Of a stretch of 64,000 bases of DNA, positions 1-12,749 are shown piece after piece. Position 1 is the stretch's first letter, and every line of letters starts with the position of its first letter. Below the pieces are notes generated by a model. That model had not been told where the DNA came from, searched no databases, and was given only the letters and a program-made list of their open reading frames with translations. The stretch is from Atrichornis clamosus (Eukaryota; Chordata; Aves; Passeriformes; Menuridae), in assembly GCA_013400975.1 (NCBI GenBank), contig WBMZ01004675.1:58562-122561 (forward strand), written 5' to 3'. The position numbers and the translations under genes are program-made.

Positions 1-3000
1 AGCTAAGTAAGATTTGTGATAAATGAAGCCATTATCTGCTCAATCTCCACACAGCAGACATTTTCAAACAATAAGCAATGTGATTACTAAAATAATAGAT
101 GATTGTCTTCTACCTATTCAAAATCCAAAAATATTTCTCTTCATGCTTACCCCACATGTCTCAGTTCAAGATTAGGACTATAAAACAGGATTTCATCCAG
201 TTGCTGTAAACACAGACCTTTACTGACATTTTAAATATCCTAAGATATTGGAGACATCCACACAGTTATGCAGAATATGCATATGACAGAGAATCTGTGC
301 CTTTCTGAGGCAGCAGCTGGAGGCCAGATGGATACCCTGGGGTATCTTAAATGGCATTCGATGCCCATGTTTAGGCAATTTATCTTACTTACCACAGGGC
401 AAATTCTGGCTATTCATGTATGAATGCATAAAATAGAATGAAAGAGAAACTAGGAGTGCTACAAGAAATGAATTATATACAGATTTGGGGCATATGTAAT
501 ACAAATTATGGTGGTACCCTTTACAAGGCTCATAGAGAAAGTAAAAAATTTGGTATTAAAATAAACTGATATAAATCAATTTCAGGGCAGGCAGTAAAAT
601 CTTACATTTTTGAAGCTGATGGACAAGAACTTTAGCTGTGATTCTGGAGAGAAGGATATAATTTATTTGATGTCTTGGTCCTCAGCACAGTGGATAATTA
701 AAATTATGTATTTCTGTGGAAGGAGCAGTTCATTCCATTCTTGTATGAGAACATCAGCCAGGGCCGGTACCATGAGCATATGGCATTTAAAATAACAAAT
801 AAAAAGTAGTGCTCTTTTCCTTACAGAATATATTAGAACTTCTTGCCACATCAAGCACAGAGACATGTCTCATAAATCTTACCCTAAAATGAATAAAATT
901 CAGAGGTGAGACTGAACTGTAGCAGTCAACAGTATAGGTGTATTTTAAAGCAATTTGCCCTATCATTAATTAGTCAGTCTAGCAGATGTTATTATAAGCA
1001 GTGGTCTAAATGCAAACACTGGTTAATGCAGTCCTTCAGCTACTAACTTCAAGAAAATATGCAGGAAAAAAATTCATCTACATTTCCCTTGTTCCCTACA
1101 TTCTCTCCCCCAGCATCTGCTATTGGCAACTCTCAGCAAATGTACTACAGTGGCAAAATTTTGTCCTTACCCTCTCAAATAATACGCACCCCAGAACATA
1201 ACAGGAGAGAATTCTAGCTCCTCTCTTTACAGCACTTTGAGTCTACTGTTAGAAAATACATGTACCTGTAATACAACTGCATCACAGATTACATTTTGAA
1301 TTTTGCCAGATAAAGAATTAAAATTGGTAGATACCAGTCTGTCACCTGCTATGGTGACAGAATTGGGAAGACAGCTTTATATCTTCCAGTCTGGACACAT
1401 CCTGTTCTTCTCTTCTCAACAAGGCTATGCCTCTAGCCTCACCTCTCCTCCCAGTGGTGGGGCAGTGCTATGTGAAGGGCCTTCACTAATCCATTGCTAA
1501 CAGATACAGACGAGCTACTCACAGGTAGGTGTCACAGCAAGGCAGGCAGTATCACTGTGGCCGGCTCAGAAACATCCCTCAGTCCTGGCAATAGAATGTG
1601 ACCAAGGAGGTTCTGATGGGGAAAGAACTACTGAGGAACAGAAAATGAGCCCCTTTGAACCTCCGCTGCCATTTTAGCTTTGTTCCTTTCACCTCTGGAA
1701 AAGACACAGCCCTGTCCACATATGGGAGGGGGTTTTGAGTAGAAGAGAGGAGGCAAAGTGAGACAAAAACTTGCTATTCCCTACATGTAGCCAAAAAGGT
1801 CAGTGCTACCAGCATATTTGGAAGAATCCAACCTCTTTTTATTCTGTACTCAGAAAATCCATAGAGACAGGTTTCATCTTAAAATCTACAGCATACATTG
1901 TGTGCCGGAGAAGATTGATTCAGTTCTACAATTGAAGAACCCAGCAAGTCAAAAAAAAGCCAACAGGCTCAGGGAAAGGATATTGTATGAAATGGGAACA
2001 GATAATTCAATCACCTAAAGATCAACACATGGTATTAAATTCAACTGAAAGATAAATACTACTCTAGTAACATACTAAAATAGTAGGGTGATATGACATT
2101 ATCTAGTACAAGCTAACAGCTTGTACTGAAAGAGGAAGTTATAAGAGGGTGGTTAGGTTTCTCATATAAAAATGTGTGAATAGATGCACAAAGTTTTGTT
2201 TGCATGATATTGTAGACTGGATATGCCCAAATGCTCTTGGGCAGAAAATGTTCATTTCAATGTTATCAAGTGCATGTTCATTATATTTTTAAATGTTGTA
2301 GTTGGGCATTCTTTCTTTTTAAATGTATTTTGCAGCATAAGTAATAGCAAACAAATGTCTTTCAATACTTCTGAGAAGAATTCATGGTTATGATTTTCCA
2401 CCAAAAAGAAAAACAAGTAGCTTACATATATGCTGGGAGTGAAAGTGTGAGGAATCTTTTCCAGAAATATAACAACAAGTAATTTGTTTCAGTATTACCA
2501 AAATGAATACACTTTAACTAGACACGCATTTCTCTATTGAACCATGATCACCTGCAGACCCAGTGACACAACTGTGTTATGGGCACAATATATGCCCGGA
2601 TTAAAAGGCCTTTCGTATCATTTATTCCTGTTCTCATGATTCTTCCAGTAAAAAACTTCTTCCAAGAAGCTGTAGCTATATGATGCCATTTGAAGAGATC
2701 AGAAGAGATTGAGGACATCCAGGAGCATTCAAGATCTGCAGATTTTTGCTACCTAAAATTGTAATTAGTATGCTCCCAGGAAGCACAGAACAATTATCTT
2801 CTGACCATAAACCTGGCCATCAGTTTATCTCTGGGTATGCAAGGACACACCAACACATATTTGAGAACTACATGGCTTGAAGAGTTTGGATGTATCCTGC
2901 CTTAATCTGTCTTCAGCAGTAACCAGTCTCCAATGCCTCATGAGGTATTGAAGATCCTCCTTATTCTTTTTGGGCCATTTTTCCTGCTTTGTGGCACTAT

Positions 3001-3330
3001 TTGGGAAGGGTGTTGTGATGCTTCACACACACACACAACTTTTTTTGTTTTTTCTTTTGGTGGGGGGTTTGTTTTGGTTTTGTTTGGCTTTGGTTGGTTG
3101 GTTGGTTGATTGGTTGGGTTGGTTTTTGTAGGTTTTGTTTTACTAGTCCCAGGAGGATGTTCTTATTTCAGCCCTGCTGACCTCAGTCACATTTTGTTGT
3201 CATGTTTCAGGTAAAAGCTTATCAAGCTGACAATTGACAGAGTGTCTTTCAGATGATACCAGACTTTTCTCGTTAGCTTGCACTTACTGAATATGGGAAT
3301 GCTGAGATGACTTACAGCTTCAGACTCTAG
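1..3330. other. Intronic/unannotated sequence, no gene seen
   Basis: This is AT-rich unique-looking sequence. The open frames are all under 75 codons with no family resemblance. The only structured stretch is the CA and G/T-rich low-complexity block at 3024-3148. Confidence 0.6.
3024..3148. repeat. (CA)n followed by G/T-rich low-complexity tract
   Basis: About seven CA units (3024-3037) are followed by a strand-asymmetric run of T, GGTTT and GGTTGGTT words up to about 3148. A/C-rich counterparts of the opposite polarity occur near 31.44-31.55 kb and 58.32-58.38 kb. Confidence 0.8.
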
Positions 3331-3348
3331 TCTGAGCATTTACTTCAG

Positions 3349-3716
3349 GACAGGATGAAAACATGCCCAGCAGATACATACACACCTCTGTGAACTTCAC
3401 AAGTCAAAAGACACTAAGACAAAGTGTTTCAGAGAAAGAAATAACTTTATTGAATATTAGTAACTCACAAGTGCCTGTACAGCCTCAGAAAGAAAGATTT
3501 CTTCCCTTTCCACTCCAGAAGAATACCCCTGCTACTGAACCATGTGAGAGAAAGGAGGTGTGGAGCTCCATGAAAGCCCTGCCCAAAAGGAGGTGGGGCT
3601 CGTACAAGGAAGACGATCAAAGAAAGCCACACACTACTACAGGAATCAATACAGACTCTGATGTGAAGGAACTAATTAAGCTGCAAAGGATGTCTGCAGA
3701 AAAACTGAGCATCTGA
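3349..3716 (+). CDS. Possible terminal coding exon of an unidentified plus-strand transcript
   Basis: I do not recognise this protein. After an acceptor-like TTTACTTCAG (3339-3348) the frame is open for about 120 codons to a TGA at 3714-3716; the first in-frame ATG is at 3363 and the frame closes upstream at 3333-3335. The product is polar and basic, without low complexity. It includes WSSMKALPKRRWGSYKEDDQ and ends TDSDVKELIKLQRMSAEKLS plus Ile. A perfect AATAAA follows 94 bases after the stop (3810-3815), giving a terminal-exon arrangement of acceptor, open frame, short 3' UTR and poly(A) signal. It would be antisense to GRM8. Against it, frames of this length occur by chance several times in 64 kb, AG and AATAAA are common in AT-rich DNA, and I found no upstream exon. 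Confidence 0.3.
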
Positions 3717-3809
3717 AGAGCCATCTATATTTCCAGAAGTTTTTAGCATTTGTCCAGCCCCTCAAGCAACTCGTCTGTACTAACAGTTTCCTGAGGTCAA
3801 TGAGAGACA

Positions 3810-3815
3810 AATAAA
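3810..3815 (+). terminator. AATAAA poly(A) signal after the 3.3-kb open frame
   Basis: A perfect AATAAA hexamer lies 94 bases after the stop at 3714-3716, followed by AGGTCTTTGCATCAGGTG. It is meaningful only if the frame upstream is a real terminal exon. Confidence 0.3.
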
Positions 3816-3829
3816 AGGTCTTTGCATCA

Positions 3830-6800
3830 GGTGATAGCTGCCTGAGGAGCTAGGCAACATCCTGAAGAGTAAAGACAGCAACCATCCTCAGAGTAATTGT
3901 TAAAATGTCATCAAAATGAGAAAGGGGGTAAACGGTCCAGCAAACAGGCATCATCCCCAGTACAAAGATTGCTCTCCCAACTCCAGTAGAGCTTTTATTT
4001 GTGATTCTGCTCCTCTGTCTCCAGGCTTTTGTCTTGAAGTCCTAGACTATGGCCATAGTTTTCAGATACCATTACTGACATCCCAAGATTGTGGTATTTC
4101 TTTTCTAAGTCTTCATTATTTTTCCAGATATGATATATTGCTAGAATAAAAATGAACAGAAAACAAATAAAACCATAATCGTAGTTGAAATAATGGATTG
4201 CAGAGAGAATGAAGGAACTAAACAATTTCCTATCTTAGGCTTATATGAAGTGTAGTTAGTTTACCAAAAAAAATCCAAAACCCAACATACAAATGCACAG
4301 CCAAAAGCAATTAGCTATGAGAATGTTCTGAAAGCACATGAATAATTTAAGATTTCTCAAACAAGACACATCTGCGTCCATAACACTGTCTCATTGGGAT
4401 TGTCATTATGTAACAGACATTAGCCCATTAACATTTAGCTAACAGACACCTGAAACATAAATGCCATTTTCTTCTCTGTCTAACCAAGCTTCACTTGCAG
4501 CTTATTATGACCAATGTACACTCAGTCACCCATGAGGATAGTTCATCTTGCTGAACAAGATCCTATTTGACATTAAGCTATTTCCTGTTTTTTCCAGAGT
4601 GCAATAAGCTGTATGATAATTAAAATAATTAAGCAGGTTAAAAGTATATAAGAGCATTTCATAATATTGATTTCTATCAATTGGTAGGGATCAAAACCAA
4701 CCTGCCTTGCAGTCCTTCAGCTGGGGCTTAAACTCTGATGTTTAGAGAGGACAAAGCTCCAAAGAGGAACTGTTAAATATCCACAACCCATTTTGTAGCT
4801 CAATTTCTTTTGTGCAGTCTACATCAAAAAAGAACTAAGTCACACAACTATGCACACATACACACAGGCAGAGCTTCAGGCCACACTTCCATTACCACTA
4901 AAAATTTGGAGAGAGGCATCAAGCAGAAAGATCACTGTCTGAATCACAGCTCTAGATTTTCCAAAGTATCCAAGGTAATGTTATTTCAGCCTTATGACCT
5001 TGCCATGCCTTATTCTCTGTTTCTAGAATGCAGAACTGCCTAATACAATTCATAACAAATACTATGTTCTTCATTAACATATTACCTTGTGCCAGAAAGA
5101 AGGAAAGACTACAAAGCAGTTACTGAGAAGTCTGATGTGCTACAGCAAGGAAAAAATGCTTGAAATTCCCAAGTCCTTCAACTCTACATGGCAGTAATTA
5201 ATATATTGAAGTCAAAGGATAAGTAATTTTTAGGTATTACTACCTTATTTCTTTGTAATGACAACAACCATTAGTGAGCAACTGGTGTCCAGTGCAAATT
5301 TACTCTGTTGCCATGGTTATTTTAAGGTAATTGTAAATCTACTAATCTCCAAAGACATAAAACAATATTAATGCTATAAAACATTTAAGAAGTAATTTTA
5401 GTTTACAGTCTTTTACAAGCAGTTTATGGGTCACACTCTTACTGAAGAACTGACTTAAATTTGGAAGTAATTTAAAACACCTATAACCAACTCCCACACT
5501 TTCCACTTTTTAAAGACCCTACTTTAGGGATCATACTAACTATCTGGGAGGTCAGTCCATGGAATCTTTCAGAATTAACTTTTCAGAAACATATACTGAT
5601 GTCTATACTAATTTTATGCCTTTATGAAGGAGCTCCTTCCTTTTGAAGGAGCATAATTTAACTTTTTCACTGACTCTTGCATAGAATACAAGGCTATTCA
5701 TCTGTTTAAATGGATCATATCAGAAGAACTTATCTAGGGCAGCAATTTACTTTTATTGAAGACAAATGAGGACAATTTTTTTAAAGGAAAACAATTCTGT
5801 ATTAGAAATACAATATATTCTCTGAAAGGCCAATCTCTCCAGTCAAGGAAACTGGTGATGAGTGTACTTAATTAACATATTTTACAGGTACGGTTCTGTA
5901 TTAATCTTAGTGAACATGGGCCATATTGCTAATGCAGTAAAGCTTGAAGTTATGCATCTCAATCTCGTCTACTGCTATGAGAAGTTCACATTCCAAAAAT
6001 TATAAATAGAAATAATAACCACTAACATTTTTAGTATTGATAAATGTTATGGCTAATCTCAAAAAAACTTCATTTTGGATCCCACATACTAAATTCATGT
6101 AATGTGAGAGAAACTTTTAACCTTTCTCTGAATCCTCAGAACCACGGAGGAAAGCTTTCATATGCAGCCAAACTTCTACTCAAAAAAACCCAGATGGTGC
6201 AAAAGAAATGCTCCAAGAGTATTTTTAATCTTAAATTTTAAAGGCTTCTCTGGGGGCCTTGCTCAAGACATCTGAGCTCATGGTATTGGAACGTAGTTAT
6301 AGTAAGCAATATGATGAAAAAATATAACATTAGGTATCCTTCAAATCTTGACATTCTCTTCCTTATATAACTTAAATATGTAATGACAAAAAGGCATATA
6401 CAACAAACAGTGCTGATTTCTTTCTTCAGTGTCATAAGGAAGACAGTTAAATTCTGTTTAACTAGTTACTTGAATTAGGTTTGCAACAGATTTGCATTGT
6501 GGAAAAAAACACAAAAGTTAAAAAACAATCTGAAACCCAAGAGAGATATTTTATAGATGTGTTTGGCTCAAAATTTCCAAAATAAATCTTTCTAGTTTAT
6601 CACTGCTCAATGGGAGAAACATAAAAATATACATCCACATTTTCTTTTTCTTTTGCCACATTTATCAAGGTTTATAACATTTAATATGCTTTTATGCATT
6701 TAACAAATTCTTCTTTCAACTCATACTCAACCACAGTAATGACACTGTCCTGGTTACCTGCTTGCCACAAAAGGGTTGTGTTCCTCTGATTTAAATGTCA

Positions 6801-7640
6801 GTAGGCCTATCGGAAGCCCATGGAGTGCAGGGGCCTGCTGAATTGCCAAGAAGTGAAGTCATAAACCTTGAGCTGGCAAAAGACATGCCTGGCAAATGGT
6901 CTGAACCTACCAATACTAGGTTAAGGGGGACTCACATACGAACAGAAGGAAAAAAATAAGAAGAAAAGAAAAGAGCATTTTGCTTCTGGTGCTATTCAGA
7001 ATATTAAAAAATAAGCTTTTAGGACTCACTTGAAGATAGTGTTAATTGGGTTGTCAGATTCATCTGATTATGCCCAGGTGTCCAAAATCCAAGATAATGG
7101 CATTTTAAAATAATTAATAATTTAAAGATTAGTACCTAGATTCAATAATAGATTCAATGCAGTTATTGGAACTCATGTAGACGTAGTTTATCACAGGTTT
7201 TTAATGTAAGCAGAGTCTTCCCAGCTGTTTAAAGCCCTGTGAAGTCTCTAATAATAGCCACAGAAAATAGCATTGTGTGCTTACTTATCATCGTGCACAA
7301 GTTAGATTTTTTAACTGCCACTAGTGTTTTCACTGATAACTATGATGCAATATGAAGATTTAACTGCTAGCGTTAAATATTTCAAAGACAACATAAACAC
7401 CCTAATTTGCCAATTGTAGCTCTACCTGCTTAAAATAATTTAATCATTCTTGCAGGTGGTTAGAGGAAATGCTGTACCAATTTGTTATTGCACTAGGTGC
7501 CTGGAAGATATAAACTGGTAAAGGCCTTATATAGATTCTCCTTTCCTTTTGCTATTTCCCTGTAAGAAATTTGGACTTCTGTAGCCCATAAGAGTAAAAA
7601 TCAATACTTGCCTCTGCAGCCCTCAGAGCAAAGCAAATCC
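3830..7640. other. Non-coding AT-rich stretch
   Basis: I see no gene or recognised repeat. A perfect 14-bp palindrome GAAGGAGCTCCTTC lies at 5626-5639, with a third GAAGGAGC at 5645-5652. Confidence 0.55.
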
Positions 7641-7647
7641 CCTTACC

Positions 7648-7670
7648 AAAAAAAAAAAAAAAAAAAAAAA
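7648..7670. repeat. Poly(A) tract, 23 bases
   Basis: An uninterrupted run of 23 A. No retroposed gene or SINE body is recognisable directly 5' of it, so a retroposition origin is unsupported. Confidence 0.9.
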
Positions 7671-9350
7671 GAAATTGTACAAATTTTGGTGTGATTTAAA
7701 AGACAATAAAAGTAAAGTGTGATAGTGGGTATCTCTGCTTGCTATAACCTGAGCAACTACAATGAGATACAGTAAATGCTAATTACTGCAGTGTGAACAA
7801 GCTTCAGTCACAGTTACATCTGCGTATCCATAACGTAGTATTAAGTCCTAAGGGATGAAGATTTAGGATTTGATGATCCCATTGTGTAAACTACAGCTAA
7901 CACTCTACATGACCAGTATTTGAGACTTTTAATCCCATTGAATGACTTCATAAAAAGATGATTTATAACTAATTCCCACCCAAATCCTTACAAAAACAAG
8001 ACTCTAGACGCAGATATTACAGAAACTGCCAAAGACTTACAAAAATTATTTCAAGGAAGGCTCCTACCCAAGAGAAAGGATATTCTGTTATTAGTCCAGC
8101 CTGTCAGATTTCAGCTGCTTTCTCTTACAGTAAAAACTCTATCACTTCAGCCCACTCAAATATTGCTGCTTTCCATGCATATATCACACCCCCATTGGAA
8201 CAACAGCTTTATAAAAATTCCATCAAAATTGCAATAAAATAAGGGGGGAAAAAGTTATTTTTTATTTAGGAAAATATTACAAACCCTTTTCAAATTCTTA
8301 ATCCTATCTCTGCAGTTATCTGGAGCCCTTTCAGATTTGTTTCTTTTAAGGATAGGTTGACATCTGAAACATGTAGTTGTAATCTTAGTAAGTTAAATTT
8401 AAAAAGTAATGCACAAAAAATCCTGTTTTGTTGAAACTAATCTGGTCTTTTTGCTATTTCTACAGTCCAAGGAAGTATTAGGTCATATTTTAGCTGATTG
8501 TGCCAACACATCTAGGCAGGAAAGTCTGCAGGAAGGTATCCCTGAGCTTCTTCAGAGGTGCCAGCACACCCACTCCCATTGTACTTTGGCAGCACAACCT
8601 CCACAACCAGCACAGATTTCTCAGCACCATGCAGGGTCAGGGTCAGCACCCGCATGTCACAGCACTGCATTCTCACCTGAACTCTGATATCTGAAAGCAT
8701 TATGTGTAGTTCTGCAGAGTTTACACATTTATTTCCTTGCAACCAGTGTGAGTTCTGCAGGTATACAGGTGCCAGACTGAGAATTTTCACCTCTCTTCTT
8801 GCAGTCAGAGTATATGCATTCACCCACCAAGGTTCAGACGGAGTAGTCTCACCTGCTGATTATGCAAGATTGTCCCTGTCAAATGATATCTCACATTTTG
8901 CCTTTTATTGCTCATTTTCCATTCTCTTTCTCACTGTAACATTCTTTGGCTTAATATTATAAAATCCTGTCCTGATCATTGCACTCCTTTCTTGATCTGT
9001 TTTAATTTCTTGCTGCTTCTTTCTTTAGGATGAACAAAATCACATCCATGGGGTAGACTTCATCTTCATGGAGTTCTTGAATAAATACAAGTATAAATAC
9101 AGGTAATCAACAAAATCGTGATTTGGTTTCTTGAGAAGCATTCTTCTGAAATCCATCCATCTAAACTGATTTCTGCCACGTGATAATCTGATGGACTCAT
9201 TTAAATGAAAAGAATCATGTGTCACAGGGCAAAGCAAAGATAATAATTTCTGATAGATCACTCATGATCGTTTGGAAAGCCTGTCCAGAAAACAGTTTAC
9301 TCACAGTATCATATTTATAACTTGTGTCCAGAGGTTAAACTATTAAAGCA
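7671..9350. other. Non-coding stretch with a GC-richer segment at 8.49-8.87 kb
   Basis: The 8490-8870 segment has raised GC and overlapping short open frames on both strands, which is typical of a degraded repeat or conserved non-coding element. I cannot assign it. The remainder is AT-rich with nothing recognised. Confidence 0.4.
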
Positions 9351-9352
9351 AA

Positions 9353-9452
9353 ATTAAAAATAATAATAATAATGATGATGATAAGAAAAAGAAGAAATAG
9401 AAAGAAGAACAAGAACAAGAACAGGAACAAGAACAAGAACAAGAACAAGAAG
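9353..9452. repeat. Compound microsatellite: (AAT)n/(ATG)n and (AAGAAC)n
   Basis: AAT and ATG trinucleotides run to about 9382, then A/G-rich sequence leads into eight near-perfect AAGAAC hexamers at 9405-9452 (one AGGAAC, the last AAGAAG). The Lys/Asn-rich and Leu/Val-rich open frames crossing it are artefacts of the repeat. Confidence 0.92.
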
Positions 9453-9579
9453 AAAACCACACCAAACCAAGCAAGAAAAGCCCCAATAAAAATATCTGTT
9501 TTGCCAAAAGGAACTTACAGATGCCTGATCATTAAGAAGATTTTCTTTACTGATATAATCCAACATATTAAAAAGGCTT

Positions 9580-9627
9580 CAGACTTTTTTATTCAGACTC
9601 TTTTATACAGACTTTTTTATACAGACT
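9580..9627. repeat. 14-bp tandem repeat, about 3.4 copies
   Basis: Units CAGACTTTTTTATT, CAGACTCTTTTATA and CAGACTTTTTTATA are followed by a partial CAGACT, with starts at 9580, 9594, 9608 and 9622. Confidence 0.88.
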
Positions 9628-9639
9628 GCCTACAGTTAC

Positions 9640-11036
9640 AAAAAGCTCTATAAAAGAAGATCCTAATTTCCTCCAGTCAAGCTACGCACAGAAGCTAAAA
9701 TCCACATGTACACCATCTGTTCCAGAATTGAGAATGTGAAGTAATGAAGAACATTTAGATGAGCTGGATAATGATTCAATACACCATGAAGAGAGCATCA
9801 CAGTATCCATCTAAGTCTATAATGATCATTTCCTAATACAGTGACTTAAATCTTATCAGTGATGCATGGTAATATATGAAAACACAGTGTTTAACACCTG
9901 CAGCAATACATCTCGCCTGTGATGTGCTGCACGTATTAGACTCCAAATCCTGAATAATTAATCACATCCTGCTTATCTAAATATTCTCCCAGTGTTCATA
10001 TAAACCCTTTATTTCTTCCAGGTAAAAAACTTTACTGGCAACTAAGAAATTTATGTCATTTACTTCTGCTGAACAAATTTCAGTTTTTGTCTGTGAATTG
10101 TAATATAACCTACACGTTAAATGCTCTTCTTCAGAATTGCTTTATATCATGGTGTACTCTTTAGCAATACATTGTAAGTGTAAAGCTCTCTGAGCTTAAT
10201 AGCACAATTCAAATAATGTAACCAGATTTGAACTTAGGATATGTTATTGCTAAATTCATAATTTCTAATTTTTTTTATTAAATTCTCTAGTGAATATTTT
10301 TAAAGATAAAGAAATACCTATTAAACGACTCTTCACACCAGAACTTAAAAGTGGATTTAAACAAAAGTATTTTTATTAAGACAGCTATCAACCAAAAATT
10401 GTATTCAATGAAAATATTTTTGTGGCTTTTCACAAAAAATTTTCAAATTTGTTTTTCAGTGAAGATCTAAAAGACTTCTGAATTTTAAAAAAATATGTTT
10501 TCCTAAGATAACATCAATTAATATAAAACTGTGTATATTTAAAGAAAAAGAAATCTAGTTGAGTTAAGGCTGGGTGTACCTCAGAAAACAAGTAAACAGA
10601 CCACATCCTTACATGCTCGAGATTTCTAGACCAAATCATAGTTCAAAAGCTTGAGCTAACCTTGGAGTAAGCAGAATAAACTTTGGAAGTGTTCTTGAAC
10701 TACACACATCATCTAAACCTTCAGCTATTATTACCAATTTTAGCACCGTTAGGCAAATTGTGTGAAATTTAATCAGAAAGAAGTACACATTGGTGTTCAG
10801 AAACATGAAACTCAATTTGTCTGGCCTCCTAATAGTACCCAAGGAATCTGTTCTTGAACTATGAAAGTTGTTTGATATGACTCATTACATTAACACACTT
10901 CATATTAATATGTCACATGTGCCATATTCTGCAAAAAGTAAAAAAAAAAAAAAAGAATGAATTTTTACTCTCCTGGTGTTGTGCAATATAATAGAAATGA
11001 CTCAAACAAATCCTTTTTCATTATAAGAAAATATCA
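9640..11036. other. Non-coding AT-rich stretch
   Basis: No gene or recognised repeat is seen apart from an A15 run at 10940-10954, about 90 bases before the CR1 fragment begins. Confidence 0.55.
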
Positions 11037-11037
11037 G

Positions 11038-11507
11038 AAGGACAGGGACCTGTTGGAGTGGAGTCCAGAGGAGGCCATGAAGATGATCATAGCGATGGGG
11101 CACCTCTCCTACCGAAGGCAGGCGGAGGGGGTTGTTCAGCCTGGAGAAGAGAAGGTTCAAGGGACACCTAACTGGGGCTTCCAGTACTTAAAGGGAGCTA
11201 CAAGAGAGCTGCAGAAGAACTTTTTACAAGGTCGTGTAGTGACAGGACAAGGTGAATGGCTTTAAATTGAAAGCTGACAGGTTTAGATTAGACATTAGAA
11301 AGAAACTCTTCCCTATGATGCTGGTGAGGAAACCAAAGACGTTGTCCAGAGAAGTTGTGGATTCTTCATCCCTGGAACTGTTCAAAATTAGGTTGGATGG
11401 GGCTCTGAGCAACCTGTTCTAGTGGAAAGTGTCCCTGCCCAGGGACAGGGGAGATGGGACTAGATGATCTTTAAGGTCCTTTCCAGTACAGGCCATTCTA
11501 GGATTCC
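11038..11507 (+). mobile_element. CR1 non-LTR retrotransposon, 5'-truncated 3' end
   Basis: This matches the well-known 3' part of avian CR1, covering the end of ORF2 and the 3' UTR. Landmarks are GGACAGGGACCTGTTGGAG at the left, GTTGTTCAGCCTGGAGAAGAG near 11130, CATCCCTGGAACTGTTCAA near 11370 and ACTAGATGATCTTTAAGGTC near 11459. The right end is the CR1 tail ATTCTAGGATTC (11494-11505). The 102-codon open frame over it includes the CR1-derived ...QPGEEKVQGTPNWGFQYLKG. It is 5'-truncated as most CR1 copies are, and moderately diverged. It is antisense to GRM8. Confidence 0.92.
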
Positions 11508-11509
11508 AT

Positions 11510-12615
11510 GCTAAATTCATAATTTTATTCTTAATTGAGAAATCCAAGGATCTGGTTTTCCCGCTGTTTTAGTGTTTGGTTTATACATAATTATCAAATG
11601 CAGAAAATATATAATCATCAAAATAAACAAATAAATAAATGTTTATTATTTTCAGGTATAATTTTTCAAGTACAAATAAAAAAGCACCTTTCCCTTATAT
11701 TATCTTTAAATGTCAGCATATTTAATATTGAATTGCAGAAAGAGGCACATAAAAATCTGTGCAATACTCACAGAAAGGCCAATAAAATATATCCTAGATA
11801 GGCTTCAAAATTCAAAATGATGGGTTTCTAAAATTTACTGCATATTTCCTCTTTGTAAAGGGATACTGCCAACATAGTGGTACAAAGACATCCTTTTGGT
11901 TATAGAGCATAGTTTTAAAGACATCCTGTGGAATTTATCTGTGGGTATAATATGAGACAAAGTGGCACTCCTTAGATTGTGCTTTCCAGGGATTGCCAAA
12001 TAAGTTAATGGTTTGGGTTTCTTTCTAGTAATGTCAATAGCAAGGAAAAGAACAAACATGTTTTCCTGGAGCTTTAAAAAACAAAGAGCTTTTTCCTGAG
12101 ACTGGAATACACTTCAGGTTCAGTGCAGAGAAGAGGAAAGTGAATCCATATATCCATGGAAATGACTGATATTTATGTGCAGCCTGTGCCACGCTGACTA
12201 ACATCCCTGTTCATTGATCTGTACATATTTTGACAGAAGAAAGATGGCTTGAGACCATAGCTGAACCAAATGCATTGTAAACAGAAACACAAGGACTAGA
12301 TAAACTATCAAAAAATGCGCTGTGACACAACACATGCAGTAGATTTTGGAATAGGTGTATTTTCCCGCAAATTATTATAAGGGACAAATGAAACTGATCT
12401 TCTGATCGCACTATCTGCCAACAGAAGTTTTTCTGAATACAGAAATTGTGATAAATCAGTTTCTAATAAGGAGCTGTTTCTCATTTGGCAGTGTGGACTC
12501 CACCACACAACAGCAAAACATATTTTTGTAAGCAACTCCAATCTGCAGACCATGCCGAGTTCACTGAAACAGAACAGTAAAATACAGCATTTTTTCACAT
12601 CTAGCTCTCCATATC
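11510..12615. other. Non-coding AT-rich stretch
   Basis: No recognised features. The open frames of 66-96 codons here have no domain resemblance. Confidence 0.5.
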
Positions 12616-12618
12616 AAA

Positions 12619-12746
12619 TTTGCCATCAGAAGAAGTTTATCATGGCAAAAAGATTCTTCTTTTTTATTACCAGCATTTCTTTTTGCCATCAGAAGAAGTT
12701 TATCATGGCAAAAAGATTCTTCTTTTTTATTACCAGCATTTCTTTT
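12619..12746. repeat. Perfect 63-bp tandem duplication containing an inverted repeat
   Basis: 12619-12683 is identical to 12682-12746 at a period of 63 bases with no mismatch, so the duplication is recent or an assembly artefact. Each unit contains TTTGCCAT...ATGGCAAA. In the second copy the stem extends to 11 bp (CTTTTTGCCAT with ATGGCAAAAAG), with a 15-base loop. A second nested pair, AGAAGAA with TTCTTCT, overlaps it. 63 is a multiple of 3, so an open frame runs through both copies, but nothing suggests it is coding. Confidence 0.95.
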
Positions 12747-12749
12747 CTA

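Noticed and set aside
5626..5652. 14-bp perfect palindrome as a regulatory operator
   Set aside because: Isolated short palindromes are expected by chance in 64 kb and nothing around it suggests function.
7648..7670. Poly(A) run as the tail of a processed pseudogene
   Set aside because: No recognisable coding or SINE body precedes it and no flanking duplication was seen.
9354..9653. Lys/Asn-rich and Leu/Val-rich 70-93-codon frames
   Set aside because: Translations of the AAGAAC/AAT microsatellite.
10957..11265. 102-codon open frame resembling a reverse-transcriptase tail
   Set aside because: It is CR1 sequence, part of a 5'-truncated dead copy, and not a host gene.
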